Source: Ancistrus triradiatus
Lineage: Eukaryota > Chordata > Actinopteri > Siluriformes > Loricariidae
Direction: 5' to 3'
Length of the DNA stretch: 64,000 nucleotides
Assembly: GCA_025084515.1 (NCBI GenBank)
Contig: JAJAGP010000047.1
Coordinates: 124,001 to 188,000, forward strand
In this document: in pieces, positions 11,263 to 24,103 of the stretch
Position numbering within the stretch: position 1 is the stretch's first letter
Layout of the letters: each line of letters begins with the position of its first letter
Translations under genes and position numbers: made by a program
The notes under the pieces: generated by a model
Database searches by the model: none
What the model saw: only the letters and a program-made list of their open reading frames with translations
What the model was told of the DNA's origin: nothing

Positions 11263-12788
11263 AATTTTCACACATCAGATTTTCACACAAGTCCTAAAAG
11301 TAGATAAACAAGAACCCAGTTAAACAAATGAAACAAAAATATTATACTTGGTCATTTATTTATTGACGAAAATGATCCATTATTACAGATTGTAAAAGTA
11401 TGTGGACCTTTAGGATTAGCAGCTCATTTAAAGTTGAAATTAGAGTCAGGTGTCTTCAATCAACTGAATGACAATCAGGTGTGAGTGGGCACCCTGTTTT
11501 ATTTAAAGAACAGGGATCTATCAAAGTCCTGCTCTTCACAGCACATGTTTGTGGAAGTGTACCATGGCAAAGGAAATTTCTGAGGACCTAATAGAAAGAG
11601 TTGTTGATGCTCATCAGGCTGGATAAGGTTACAAAACCATCTCTAAAGAGTTGGACTCCATCTCCACAATCCACAGTCAGACAGATTGTGTACAAATCCC
11701 TCCCCAGGAGTGGTCGACCAAAAAAATAACTCCAAGAACAGGCCATGTAATAGTTGGCGAGGTCACAAAGGATCCCATGGTAACTTCTAAGCAACTGAAG
11801 GTCTCTCTCACATTGGCTAATGTTAATGTTCATGAGTCCACCATCAGAAGAACACTGAAACAACAATGGTGTGCATGGCATGGGGTTGCAAGGAGAAAGT
11901 CACTACTCTCCAAAAAGAACATTGGCTGCTCCTCTGCAGTTTGCGAAAGATCACATGGACAAGCCAGAAGGCTATTGGAAGAATGGTTTTGTAGACAGAT
12001 GAGACCAAAACAGACGTTTTTGGTTTAAATGAAAAGCGTTATGTTTGGAGAAATGGAAAACGCTGCATTCCAGCATAAGAAACCTTTTATCCCATCTGTG
12101 AAACATGGTGGTGGTAGGATCATGGTTTGGGCCTGTTTTGCTGCATCTGGGAAGGACGGATTGCCATCATTGATGGAAACAATGAATTCTGAATGATATC
12201 AGAGAATTCTAAAGGAAAATGTCCGGACATCTGTCCCATTGACTGAATCTCAAGAGAATGGTGGGTCATGCAGCAAGACAACGACCCTAAGCACACAAGT
12301 TGTTTCTACCAAAGAATGGTTTAAAGAAGAATAAAGTTAATGTTTGGAATGGCCAAGTCCAAAGCCCTGACCTTAATCCAATGGAAATGTTGTGAAGGAC
12401 CTGAAGCGAGCAGCTAATGTGAGGAAACCCACCAACATCCCAGAGCTGAAGCTGTTCTGTACGGAGGAATGGGCTAAAATTCCTCCAAGCCGGTGTGCAG
12501 GACTGATCAGCAGTTACAGGACATGTTTAGTTGCAGTTATTGCTGCACAGAGGGGTCACACCAGATACTGAAAGCAAAGGTTCACATACTTTTGCCACTC
12601 ACTAATATGTAATATTCGATAATTTTCCTCAATAAATAAATGACCAAGTATAATACTTTTGTCTCATTTGTGTAACTGGGTTCTCTTTATCTACTTTTAG
12701 GACTTGTGTGAAAATCTGATGTTTTAGGTCATATTTATGCAAAAATATAGAAACTTCTAAAGGGTTCACAAACTTTCAAGCACCACTT
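11262..12788 (+). pseudogene. Tc1-like transposon, family 2, copy D, without its outer left end
   Basis: It begins at CATCAGATTTTCACACAAG, so about 70 bp of its outer left terminal repeat is missing. The right end GTTCACAAACTTTCAAGCAC is kept. The transposase frame opens at 11564 (MAKEISEDLIERVV) and meets a stop after HQAG. Later frames keep VTSKQLK, STIRRTLKQQ and the equivalent of QQDNDPKH near 12275. Several indels make it non-coding. Confidence 0.85.
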
Positions 12789-12789
12789 T

Positions 12790-14865
12790 AAAGTAAGTCC
12801 CACTTTAATAAATGTATACTCAGCAACCAACGTACAAGAGACTGTTTTAGATTTATATGAAACACAAGTAGCCCGGGATTTATCCACATTACATTGATTC
12901 AGTGAGAGCCCCATGTGTTTCACGTCAGTGCTGAAAACCATTGCTGTCCTGTTATCTCATTGTTTATGTGTGTTTCCCTTTCTCTATTTCTCCATCTCTA
13001 CCAAGTAAACATGAAATAAAACAGTGTAGTTCACAACGCATTTAGCTGGTATTTTTAAAACGAAATGGTAACTCAGCTATGGAACTTTATATTATGTGGC
13101 GTTCCAACTCATGTCAGCTGTGGCTTTTTGTCTGTTGTTGAAGCAGCTGGAGGTTAGCATTCAGTAGTCATTGCATTTCACTTACAGCAGGATGTTTACT
13201 CATTGCCATGCATAACCTCCCGCTGAAACATGACCTCATTCAACTGTTGACCAACTGTCCAAATCATCTGTTTGCTCTCTATTCTCGACCTTTGTCCTGT
13301 CTGTCACATCTGGATAGCTGTATCATCCAGATTTTCATCAAAGTTAGACCATGGAGCACCTGGCTACAGTTTCTGCAACCCACTTTATAGTGTTGTAGAA
13401 TTTCCCTGAGGCCTATCTGTCCCCCTGGCCCAATGAGAGGGCTTATTATGTTCCAGTAAAAGATAGCTTTTACACCAGGCTTCTATATAGTACAAAAGTA
13501 TTTTGTGCTTCAATAATTCATTTAATTGTTTGCTTGTGCTAACACAGTACAATTACATAAACCATTACTATCTGCAAATGAGAACTAATGACATTATTAT
13601 GTAAATCCTCTTATTGTAAGCATTCAAACATATCGTGCAAGCACAGTATCATGTGTAACTTGTAACTGTAATTTGTGAGCGCCGTTAAATTGATACCACC
13701 ATGGGCATAGTGCTCTGTTTTATATGTTTCCATTCTGTGAAGTTTTATATTACTCCTGGAAGGAACCAAATGTTGATCTCATAAAATGCTAATGGTTTTA
13801 ACACATTTGTTGTGTTCTGGGGTACACACTGAGGGGTGTTATGGGAATTTTCCCCACTGTCTGCCATATGTGGAAACTCACCATGCCTCAAAACAAACTA
13901 CAAATTATGTAGATTTTAAACTATGAAAAGGTGTGGGTCCTTGAAATGCACTTGCATTTGTTTGATGTAGACAGTTTTGGGTTTTTCTGAGCTGTAAACA
14001 AAAAGATCTCTGTTTGGAGTTCCTGCATAAGCATAACATTATTTTTTTGTGCCAGGTCATATGGCATGTTTGCATCAGCATAATTATAGCTTTCAGTCTA
14101 TAATCCAGGATGCAATGAGTGGTAAGATAGAGGCAAAGGATCTTTTTAGCAACGTTATGTATGGTGAAAGAGAGCTAGTGTGCAGCTAAAACGGCCGTCA
14201 TTCATCTGATGTCAGCACGGCATGGCTAGCACTCGATGATTACTGAGGGTATTCACTGTACCTCGACTAGACAGCGTTGCCTATAAATGGGACAAATATG
14301 GTTCACTTCTTGTTTTCTTTGTGCATGCCTAGCAGGTATATCTTCTGAGTGAGTTGATTGGAAAATGGAGGCAATCTTTGACATGTGCTTCTGTCAAGGC
14401 TGGGTGACGGTCTTAAATAATTTCTATGTACAAAGTGTTAGATTTTCAGAACATGCTGCAGACATAATCTTAAATGCACAGGGTTGTCTTCTTCGCTATA
14501 ATTTTGCCTGTATACCCACAGTCACACTGATTGGCTACCAGCTAACCATTTTTTTCTTTTCCTTGAAGGAACACAACAGGCATTCTGTGTAGATGGAATA
14601 GGAGAAGTCAGGGAGGGGGAGAAGGAAATTCCTCCCCCAGGGCTTTGCTGGGTCTCCAAATATCACCAAGCAGTGGAGTTGGGTGACAGGCTGTTATCCC
14701 AGGCGGATTCCTACCAGAATTAATCCAAAATAGTGGTATTATCTGAATGCCTTGGTACACAGTCATTAACTGTGGGAGCAACATAGATTATACTGTCTGA
14801 AATAATAAAATATAAATAGACAATATAATGGACCATTTTAATTCAGGAGCATATAATCAGTACAA
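12790..14865. other. no gene seen
   Basis: The DNA is mostly AT-rich and single-copy-looking. Small open frames (13208-13390, 14365-14592) have no recognised similarity and no splice context. Confidence 0.45.
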
Positions 14866-15145
14866 CATTCATTCATTCATCTACTTAATCCTGGTCAGGG
14901 TCACGGGAAAGCTGTTACCTACCCAGCGACATAGGGCGCATGGCAGGGACAACCCTAGAAAGGGCACCAATCCATTGTAGGCCACATACACTCATCCACT
15001 CACACACACACTCACACACTAGGGCACTTTAGAAACAACAATTAACCTGACATGCATGTCTTTGGAATGTGGGAGGAAACAGGAGTACCCGGAGTAAACC
15101 GACACAGACACGGAGAGGACATGCAATCTCCACACAGGCAGAATC
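14866..15145 (-). repeat. tRNA-headed interspersed repeat (family 2)
   Basis: It holds the body blocks ACAACCCTAGAAAGGGCACC, TTTGGAATGTGGGAGGAAAC and GACACAGACACGGAGAGGAC. The tail is a run of CATTCATT. On the plus strand the same family is at 40750-41050. Confidence 0.75.
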
Positions 15146-15359
15146 TGAGAATCCGGAAAATAGGTTAAGACTAAGAAACATTGATATAGAGGTGACTTCC
15201 AAGAACTGCATAGGTTATCTTTTTTAGAATGACCTCTGGGTCAATTGGTCAAGGGGCTTTGTGCTTTTTCTGCACATCATACAGGCTCCATAATCCCAAC
15301 TCCCAGTCTAACCCCCAAAATCCAGACAGAGCTTTATAAGAAAAGGAAAGGACCTTATA

Positions 15360-16090
15360 CAGTCAACTCCAGAATTACTATCACTCTTGGAAAAATACAT
15401 AAAGGTTCTTCTGAATTCAATCTTTATAAGTCACAAATTAAATAAGACAAAAATCCTGTTGACCTTTATAAAACAGCCACACACGTTAAAATGCCTGTAT
15501 ATGTCTGTTAAGACATTGATTAAGAAGTTTAATACAAGGACCTGTAATTAACCTGCATGGAGGAGAACATTAGTATATTTTGAAGATACAGAGTCAGGAG
15601 GATGGTTAGAAATCATTTAAGGACTATGCTTGGAGAGTTGCAGAAGTTGGAACATTAGGTTCAGTAAATCTCAGTTAATCATTCCCTACATGCCAACAAC
15701 TGGAAGGAATACCAAATAAAACAATTATTTTAATTCAAACAGAAATGTAAATGCCTGGAATTAATTAGACATTACTACACTGTTGATTGGACCTGGGTCT
15801 TTGGTCAGATTAGACAAAAATAGTTTGGTGAAGCTTCTGTGATGTTGTGGAGCTGTTTTTCCTTCTAAGGCTCTGGAATCCTTGTTTAGATATATGACAT
15901 TGTGAATTCTATGAAGTTGCAAAATATTTCAAATGAAAATGTGGATGCCTCTTCCAAATCTTCAAAATAGTTAATTGACCACAGAAACAAACTTTTGACT
16001 CTGGAGGATCTGAGAGATTTTGTATTGAAGAGTGTCTTAGATTTTTGTGCTGTATTCTCCAATCTCATCAACATAATCGGAGGTTATTCA
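15360..16090 (+). mobile_element. Tc1-like transposon, family 5 (decayed, internally deleted)
   Basis: The left end CAGTCAACTCCAGAATTA starts after TA at 15358-15359. The body carries ATGTTGTGGAGCTGTTTTTC and TTGAATTCTATGAA-like stretches matching a Tc1 transposase of this family, but with deletions and stops. The right end is degraded. Confidence 0.65.
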
Positions 16091-16789
16091 GGCTGGTGTG
16101 TGGGAGAACAGAAATTACACAAATGTTTTAACTGTAATGTGACCTTACATTAAATGTATCTCCTTTAGCTTCATGTATGCAATCAAACTAGCAAACCCAA
16201 AACTTAGCAAACAAAAAGGTTTTGCTGCCCTTGAAATCAAACAATTAATTATTTTAATACTCTCAGTTTATTTCTGTGCACATGGATGACTTAAAATCAT
16301 CTCAGATGTTGACAGCTAGCTAATGCTTTCTCTCTAAAACTATTTTTCATACTCAAGTATGTACAGTATAACACCCTTCAAAACATCTACACTGGTAGCT
16401 TCATGGATAACTAAAACCTTTAATTGAGGAATTGTTCAACAAGATGTTATTTATTTTATTCAGGAATGAGTACTGTGTACCTTAGATAACACTACAACTA
16501 GTACCTAGCATAGACAACTGTGTAAAAACATTTACTATGTTATACATATATAGTGTATTTGTGTAAATTCTAAGTATATTTCAGCCTTGGTGGACAGTTA
16601 TATACAACACTCTGTTAAGTATATTTATTGCAAATACTGTATTTTGTTTACTCTAAAATAAGGTTTCACTTCCTAACCTGGCAATCACAGTGGCAGGTGG
16701 GTAGAGTATTGCTAGTACCTATTAATAGCTCATTAGCATTCATTGACAGCTCTTTTGGAGGTTTAGCATAAAAAACCTTGTCTGTCTAC

Positions 16790-18475
16790 CAAGGTCTGCT
16801 GGAGATCTCTCGAACTGTCAGTTGACTTCACTGCCTATGTCACTAGCCTATCCCTTCACTTCTTGGCTCTAACTGAGACTTGGATAACCTCAGAAAACAG
16901 CAACATGGCAACAGTTGCTGCACTCTATTCAGATTTCATATTTTCCTATACTCCAAGAACTTCTGGTTGGAGAGCATGGACAGGTCTGCTTATTTCCTCA
17001 ACCTGGACATTTTTTCATATCCTAATTGCTTGAACATTTCCCCATTTGAATTTCATGCTGTTACTGTGCTCAAGCCTTGCAAACATCATACCATAGTGAT
17101 CTATCAACCCCTAATTTATTTTTCTTGTGTGTTCATTATTTGGGGATGGCATTTCTCTTGTTCTACTGGGTGACTCCACCATCTTGGCTATTTTGGCCAG
17201 ACACACACATCATCATAACCAACACACAGAAGAGATAATATAACCGATGAAACTTTCACCAAGAACAGTAAAGTTATACAGAGGAAAAAAGAATTTTCTG
17301 ATGTTTTAGATCAGTTTTTTGTCTTTTTCGTTTCTACTGCATCTTAACAAAACATTCAATCCCTTTACTACAGTGATGATCAGGAAAAAACTCTGTCTCT
17401 ATGTCTATGTCATTCTTCATTGTCCTTGACTGTCCTCTTATCTTTGTCATAGTCAGACTCCTTCTCAGCACTTCCTGCTGACACTGCTGCCTGATACTCT
17501 TTGCAATCCTTTTCCATGTCTCCTGACTCTCTCTGTCATCTCATTTTCATTCTAGCGAAACCAGCGTTGTCCAGTCCCTTTCTAACTTTCTTGTGATTCC
17601 ATTGATCAAGATTTCACAGTGCTGAGTGAAAATCGAGAAAATCCAACTCATAGACAGACCTGACTGAGAATCATGCACTGCTTGGCTCTTTCTGTTTTTC
17701 TGTCAACACAACCAAAACAGTTTTCTTTTATGCCAAACCCAAATCATACACCTCAAATCCAAGGAAACTGTTTTCAAACTTTTTCTTCCTTACTTATTCT
17801 TCCCTACTCTCCTCCTCGTACACTAGCTACATTCTCTCTTACAGCTGAGGATACCATGACCCATTTTGCACAAAAGGTGACTAATACATTGTCATCCTTC
17901 TGTTATTCAGCTAAGGTGGACCAAACCCATGTGCATGGCTTAAATGTTTTAACATTCAAACCCCTTACTGAAGATGAAGTGGTGACACTAATGACCACAA
18001 ATCATTGCCCACATTCCACACATTTGCCCACATTCCACACTTCAGACATTTGCCAGCAACCTTGCACCATACACCACACCAATTATCAACATGTCACTGA
18101 CATCTGGATCGTTCCTTCTGACTTCAAGATGGTTTGAGTTAAACCTGTAATGGAAAAGCCATCACTCAACCCAGCTGACATATTCAACTATGGACTTGTT
18201 TACCTCCTTCCATTCCTGTCTAAAACCCCTGAATGATCTGTACTTGGACAGCTGTCCTCCTTTCTTCTGGAAGATATCCTCCTTGATACCAACCAGTCTG
18301 GTTACAAAGTGGGTCATTCTACAGAAACTGCTCTCCCCAGAGTAACTGAAGAGTTTCGTAGATCCAAGGAAAACACCATGTCTCATCCATCTGGATCTGC
18401 TGTGTTTGACACTATGAATAATCAGATTCTCATATCCATTCTTGCTAATTCAGGCATTAGGTGAGGTTCAATTTC
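16790..18475 (+). pseudogene. L2-like LINE, endonuclease and RT remnants
   Basis: Translations give an apurinic-endonuclease-like segment near 16855-17100 (FLALTETWI, then FEFHAVTVLKPCKHHTIV). A linker follows at 17673-18010 (TFSLTAEDTMTHFAQKVTN, FKPLTEDEV), and the RT fingers region lies near 18165-18470 (LNPADIFNY, LLPFLSKT, NQSGYKVGHSTETAL). Order and spacing fit ORF2 of a non-LTR element. It has many stops and frame changes. Confidence 0.78.
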
Positions 18476-18589
18476 ATCACACATGTCATAGGATTACTAT
18501 AGGAGATTCTCGGGGATCTCGTCTTTGTTTACTCTTGTTCTCCCTGAACACTAAATCACTGAGCTCAGATTAGTTCACATATACAACCT

Positions 18590-18671
18590 TTCAAGCACTA
18601 CTATATATACATATGAATTGACCTTTATCCAATCAAAATGTTGTGAAAAGACCTGAATGACCTGAACCTAA

Positions 18672-18714
<43 letters not shown>

Positions 18715-18795
18715 ACCTGATATGTATATGATCCAATAAAAATGTTGTGAAAGGACCTGAAGCGATGTATATGTATATATGTATATACTGTATAT
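18590..18795. repeat. TATATG-rich tract with short Tc1 family 2 pieces
   Basis: Two plus-oriented pieces, CCAATCAAAATGTTGTGAAA at about 18639 and a near copy at about 18731, lie amid (TATATG)n. They are complementary to the start of the next element, so the stretch can fold back. Confidence 0.75.
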
Positions 18796-19904
18796 ATTCA
18801 GGTTGAGGTCGCTTCAGGTCCTTTCACATCATTTTGATTGGATTCAGGTCAGGGCTTTGACTTGGCCATTCCAAAACATCAACTTTATTCTTCTCTAACC
18901 ACTCTTTGATAGAACGACTTGTGTGCTTAGGGTCGTTGTCTTGCTGCATGACCCACCTTCCTTTGAGATTCAGTTCATGGACAGATGTCCGGACATTTTC
19001 CTGGCAAGCCGTCCTTGCCCAGATGCAGCAAAACAGGCCCAAACCATGATACTACCACCATCATGTTTCACAGATGGGATACAGTTCTTATGCTGGAATT
19101 CAGTGTTTTCCTTTCTCCAAACATAATGCTTTTCTTTTAAACCATAAGGTTCTATTTTTTTCGTGATCTTTAGCAAACTGCAGACAAGCAGCAATGTTCT
19201 TTTTTGAGATCGTTGCCTTTCTCCTTGCAACCCTGCCATGCACACCATTGTTGTTCAGTGTTTTTCTGATGGTGGACTAATGAACATTAACATTAGTCAA
19301 TGTGAGAGAGGCCTTCAGTTGCTTAGAAGTTACCCTGGGGTCCTTTGTGACCTCGCCAACTATTACACGCCTTGCTCCTGAAGTGATATTTGTTGGTTGA
19401 CCACTCCTGAGGAGGGTAACAATGGTCTTGAATTTTCTCCATTTGTACACAATCTGTTTGACTGTGGATTGGTGGTGTCCAAACTCTTTAGAGATGGTTT
19501 TGTAACTTTTTCCAGTCTGATGAGCATCAACAACTCCTCATAAATCTCCTTTTTTCGTGCCATGATACACTTCCACAAACATGTGTTGTGAAGAGCCGAC
19601 TTTGATAGATCTCTCTTCTTTAAATAAAACAGGTTGCCCACTCACACCTGATTGTCATCCCATTGATTGAAAACACCTGACTCTAATTTCACCTTCAAAT
19701 GAACTGCTGATCATAGAGGTTCACATACATTTGCCACTCACTAATATGTAATATTGGATCATTTTCCTCAATAAATAAATGACCAATTATAATATTTTTG
19801 TAACTGGGTTCTCTTTATCTACTTTTAGGATTTTGTGTGAAAATCTGATGATGTTTTAGATCATATTTATGCAGAACCATAGAAAATAGAAAATTCTATT
19901 CACA

Positions 19905-19908
<4 letters not shown>
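18795..19908 (-). pseudogene. Tc1-like transposon, family 2, copy F (decayed)
   Basis: Minus-strand frames keep the transposase blocks WVMQQDNDPKHTSRSIKEWL (19042-18824 region), GGSIMVWACF and, near 19560, MARKKEIYEELL. The terminal region TATTCACAAAC near 19900 runs into a TA repeat. Frames are broken and the 3' part of the gene is replaced by AT repeats. Confidence 0.85.

Positions 19909-19944
<36 letters not shown>
19908..19944. repeat. (TA)n microsatellite
   Basis: An uninterrupted TA run at the junction between Tc1 copy F and the deleted derivative that follows. Confidence 0.95.
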
Positions 19945-19945
<1 letters not shown>

Positions 19946-19947
<2 letters not shown>

Positions 19948-20180
19948 CTGTAAGTATGTGAACCTTTCTTTCAGTATCTGGTGTGACCCCCCTGTGCAGC
20001 AATAACTGCAACCAAACATTTCCTGAAATGTTGATCAGTCCTGCACACCGGCTTGGAGAATTTTAGCCCATTCCTCCGTACAGAACAGCTTCAACTCTGG
20101 GAAAATCTGATGATGTTTTAGACCATATTTATGCAGAGATATAGAACATTCTAAAGGGTTCACAAAACTTTCAAGCACCA

Positions 20181-20184
<4 letters not shown>
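19946..20184 (-). mobile_element. internally deleted Tc1 family 2 derivative
   Basis: It joins the inner repeat and the very end of the transposase (AGTATGTGAACC to TTCAACTCTGGG at 20100) directly to the opposite terminus (AAAATCTGATGATG to CAAGCACCACTG). About 1.2 kb of the parent is absent. This is a MITE-like deletion product. Confidence 0.8.
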
Positions 20185-20270
<86 letters not shown>

Positions 20271-20286
20271 GTGTGTGTGTGTATGT
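20185..20286. repeat. (TA)n with TG tail
   Basis: A long TA run interrupted once by TC, ending in GTGTGTGT. The 115-codon minus-strand frame over it is low complexity and not a gene. Confidence 0.95.
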
Positions 20287-20289
20287 AAT

Positions 20290-21600
20290 GTAAGATATAT
20301 ATATAAGATATATAGAGGTAAATATATACACAAAATACATATAACTACTATGTATATGTGTTGCTTGCGAATGTGCCGTCATCTTTCATTGTTCCACGGC
20401 AGTCTGTACCTAGGATAATGTCTCTTCTATCCTTTGCACTTTTGCTGTACCTGGTCTTTATATGTACTTTGCTTAATTTATCCTCAGGCTCTTGGTATTT
20501 GTTATTATATGTGAGCATTAAACTGATAACTTGCTAGTTAGTCTTTTGTTTAGTTTCTGGTCTGACCGGTAATGAATACTAATAGATCATCGAGTACTTG
20601 CATCGTGGTACCTGCAAACGTAAGTGTGCAGCATACTCAGTTTTCAGAGGTGAGTGGTTATTCTAGAGGTCCGTTTAATTCTGGGGGCATGCTATAAAAA
20701 CATACTGTTGTTGATATAAGTTATTCAAGCCACCTGGACAACACATTACACAGTCACAGTGCACAGACAAGCAAGCCTCTTGAACAGCTGTGCACGTGGC
20801 TGAGACATACCACAGTGGAAAAACAGAAACAATCCTTAATTGATCTCACGTAGCAACAGGGAAAGTGGCCCTCACCACATAAAGGTAATTTAAAGTTTGT
20901 AATATTAGCAGATGGGACCATATTACTGCATTACCTTTTGCTTGACAGATACTTAACAATACACTAGAATGAAATGCTTTTGATGAGAACAGTGTTTTCA
21001 CAGTGTGTGCCAGTAGGTAGAACATGCTGACATTTATGCAAGTTTTTAGAATGATAAACAAGCAGTGCTTGATCTATTGTCATTGACAGTACATCACAGT
21101 TTCATTCAATGACAGGACACAGGAATATTAAACTATAAAAATCTTTATATGTGTGTTGCTATTTTGTACAGAGGTGTTAAGTTATGTAGTACCAGTTAGG
21201 CTACTGTACTTGCATGTTTTTTTAGATATCTGTACTTTACACTGTACTTGATTATTTTTGTAACTTAATAATTTTTTACTTCAACTACATATCAAAAGAA
21301 AATATTTTTACTCACTACATTTTCACAACAGACTCATAGAGATTATATACTCAGAGTACTCAGATGACTCAAAAACTTTGGAGAATAATATAACAATGGA
21401 GCACCAAGTATACCCAAACGTTCAAGCAGGTTTGTGCACCATGTGTGAAGTCTTGGGTGGCATTCTGAAAGTAAATTATAAAGTCTTTGTAACACTCCAC
21501 AAAAATAACTCTATACACTTTACACTATTTTTATTAATCAGACACTAGAGGTTTTCCCATGTCCATGGGAGAGCATTTTCTATTTTTATAATAATATAAG
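20290..21600. other. no gene seen
   Basis: AT-rich DNA. The small open frame at 20846-21061 on the minus strand has no recognisable features. Confidence 0.45.
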
Positions 21601-21603
21601 ATA

Positions 21604-22149
21604 CAGTGGTTCTCGTTGTCAATTCATTCCTGAAGCCTTGTCGAGAACCGAAAAGGACAATTACCAGGCACATTTTACCGATAAGGCATAATGTAAATAG
21701 AATTAATCCGTTCTAGACCCCCAGAAAATCCACACTGTACTGTACATTAACACAAAACTTATTTCATAAAAAAGTGTTGAAAAATCTCATGTAATATCGT
21801 GAGTAATGGACTGAAAGTGAAAAGTAAAAGCAAAACACTTACTCTTTTGGTAAACTCAGGGTGCTAGCATAGCTGGTAAGCTAACTGCAGCCTGTGTTCT
21901 GGAGGACTCAGTTCCTTTCGGTTAGTGCAAAGAAGTGTCCCATGGAGACTTCTTTGCGCTAAGAATACAGTACTGTAAAAATAAAGAAAAACACTATAAA
22001 CACAGCAAAGTTCTTCACTGAGCAATGGCTATTGTGAACCTGAATCACGGTGTACTGAATAGTGAATCATGAATTGTGAATTAAGTTTCGGATGAAACAA
22101 GTCACGTGGCTTGACTCACACAAGTGTGGCAAGTACAGAGGTACCAGTG
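21604..22149. mobile_element. MITE-like element with TA flanks and internal hairpin
   Basis: The left end CAGTGGTTCTCG and the right end (complement CACTGGTACCTCTG) form imperfect inverted repeats, with TA at 21602-21603 and 22150-22151. An internal palindrome, AGTGCAAAGAAGTGTC at 21924-21939 against GAGACTTCTTTGCGCT at 21945-21960, can form a stem. No coding region is present. Confidence 0.6.
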
Positions 22150-22159
22150 TATATTATAA

Positions 22160-24100
22160 AAACTACTGTATATAACAGTTTTGCAGTAATATTTTTAAAT
22201 TAAGAAGCATAGTATAGTGTTTAAAAGAACTGCTTTAAAAAAATGGCGATTCAAGTGTGTTGGAATAAAATGCTTGTTTCAAAGAGTCGATGTTAACTGT
22301 TATATGGGTTAAATATCATCAATTACTGCATAACTGAATATTGCCCTCAGTAAAAGATATCTTGTTTCAGAAATTTAGTTACAAAGGCTTATTAAGTAGA
22401 TACTTTTACTTTTTTAGTTTACATTTAGTAGCATGCACTATTATGTAATGCTTCTAAAATATATAAACCATACTTCAACTTTTACTTTTAGTATTTTATT
22501 ATCTGATTAGTAGTACTTTTACTTAAGTAAAGAACTTGTGTACTTCTGCCCCCTCTGCTCTTGTATGAAAAAAATGCAAGGAATTCAGTACACACAATAC
22601 TGCCTTGCTACAACTTGCCTCAGTCAATATGATGCTTTGTTTATAGATCAAACCTCTAATTGTATGTAATCTAAGGGTGGACAAAACACCAGTATTTTTT
22701 ATTACTGACAATTAATATCCAAATACAAAATGCTTCCTTATTACATTAAAACACCTCCACAAAATTAACATCTGATCTGTTCCAGCCCAGATGTCATACT
22801 CCTGGAAAACACATTCCAGTTTCACATGGCTTAAGACTGCCTGTGTAACACCACTATGTGTACTGCATGCTGAAAAGGCCAGGCATAAAGATTCACATAC
22901 CAAATCAAACATACAAGCCATTTTAAGGTGTTAAAGAGCCCACACTGCACACTGCCCAGACCTGTTGGGTATGCACTGTATATCTTGCATGCAGTAGTGG
23001 GGTCGCTGTCAGAGAATACACTGAAATGTCTAAAATTTACGTACACCTATTGGCGGCCAGGGATATTTTTAATAGACATTTGCTGTGACTGGTATTATTG
23101 AAATGTTAACATGTACTGATACATTTAAAAATGAAAACATTAAAAGTTGCTTATTATGCTGTGTCACTATGTAAAGACAGAGCACAACACAGCACTTGCT
23201 AAAATTAAACTAGTTGGATATCTCTTATATTCACATTTCAAAGAAATACTATCCAAACATTTTACACAGCAGGTCTCTATGTCCCTTTTTGTTTTTATGA
23301 TAAATATTTTTGATTGGGTGTTTTGCTTCTTTTGAAAACAGCTTTTATTTTCTTCATAATTTAATTCATTCCATTATTTACGTCTCAGTGCATGCAAGAG
23401 CAACCACCTGAGGTGATTTATTAGTTCTCTAGTTTATTAGATCTCGTACAAAAAAAAATCTAAGCTTTAATTAAATGTACTTTATTCTGCAAAAGTGACC
23501 CATTCCTCACCAGGAAAAGCAAGGTTACACCTTAAAAAATATTTGCTTTGAATAATCTATCTAAACACATACTGGGCATCATATCAAAAGAGGTGCTGCC
23601 GCTGAATATCATTTTTATTTATCTATTTTTATTTTATTTATTTTTATTTATCTATTTTTGAAGTCTTAAAATATTTCACCCTGCAAATAACCAATGATAT
23701 GTCATAGAGTCAATAACAAACAGGATTATACAAGACTTTACTTTTTATTAAATGTAGATCACACATGACATTCAAGCTTGATGTCTGATGCTCTGCAGCT
23801 TATAAGCTTACGGTACATGAAGAAGGCTTCAGCCATTATTTGAAAAACTGGTATTTGGGGTGGACTGGGGAGTTTAGGTTTAGTCAAACTTACACATAGA
23901 AACATTACATACATTGAAAGAGACCAGTTGCTATTTACAAGAAACAAGTTTTGTTTGTGATCTAATTGTAAGCTACACTATCTGAACTACATTGTTTTGA
24001 TATTGGATGTTGACCCCCCCACACAATTGCACAAATATTCTTTGGACACAGGTGTGGCCTTTCCGTGGATACAAGCATTGTCAATGGCACTTTGTTACAG
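22160..24100. other. no gene seen
   Basis: AT-rich DNA with small open frames only (for example 22831-23046 and 23759-23947, both minus). No repeat family was recognised. Confidence 0.45.
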
Positions 24101-24103
24101 TTA

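Noticed and set aside
20035..20382. 115-codon minus-strand frame
   Set aside because: Most of it translates a TA microsatellite and Tc1 end sequence.
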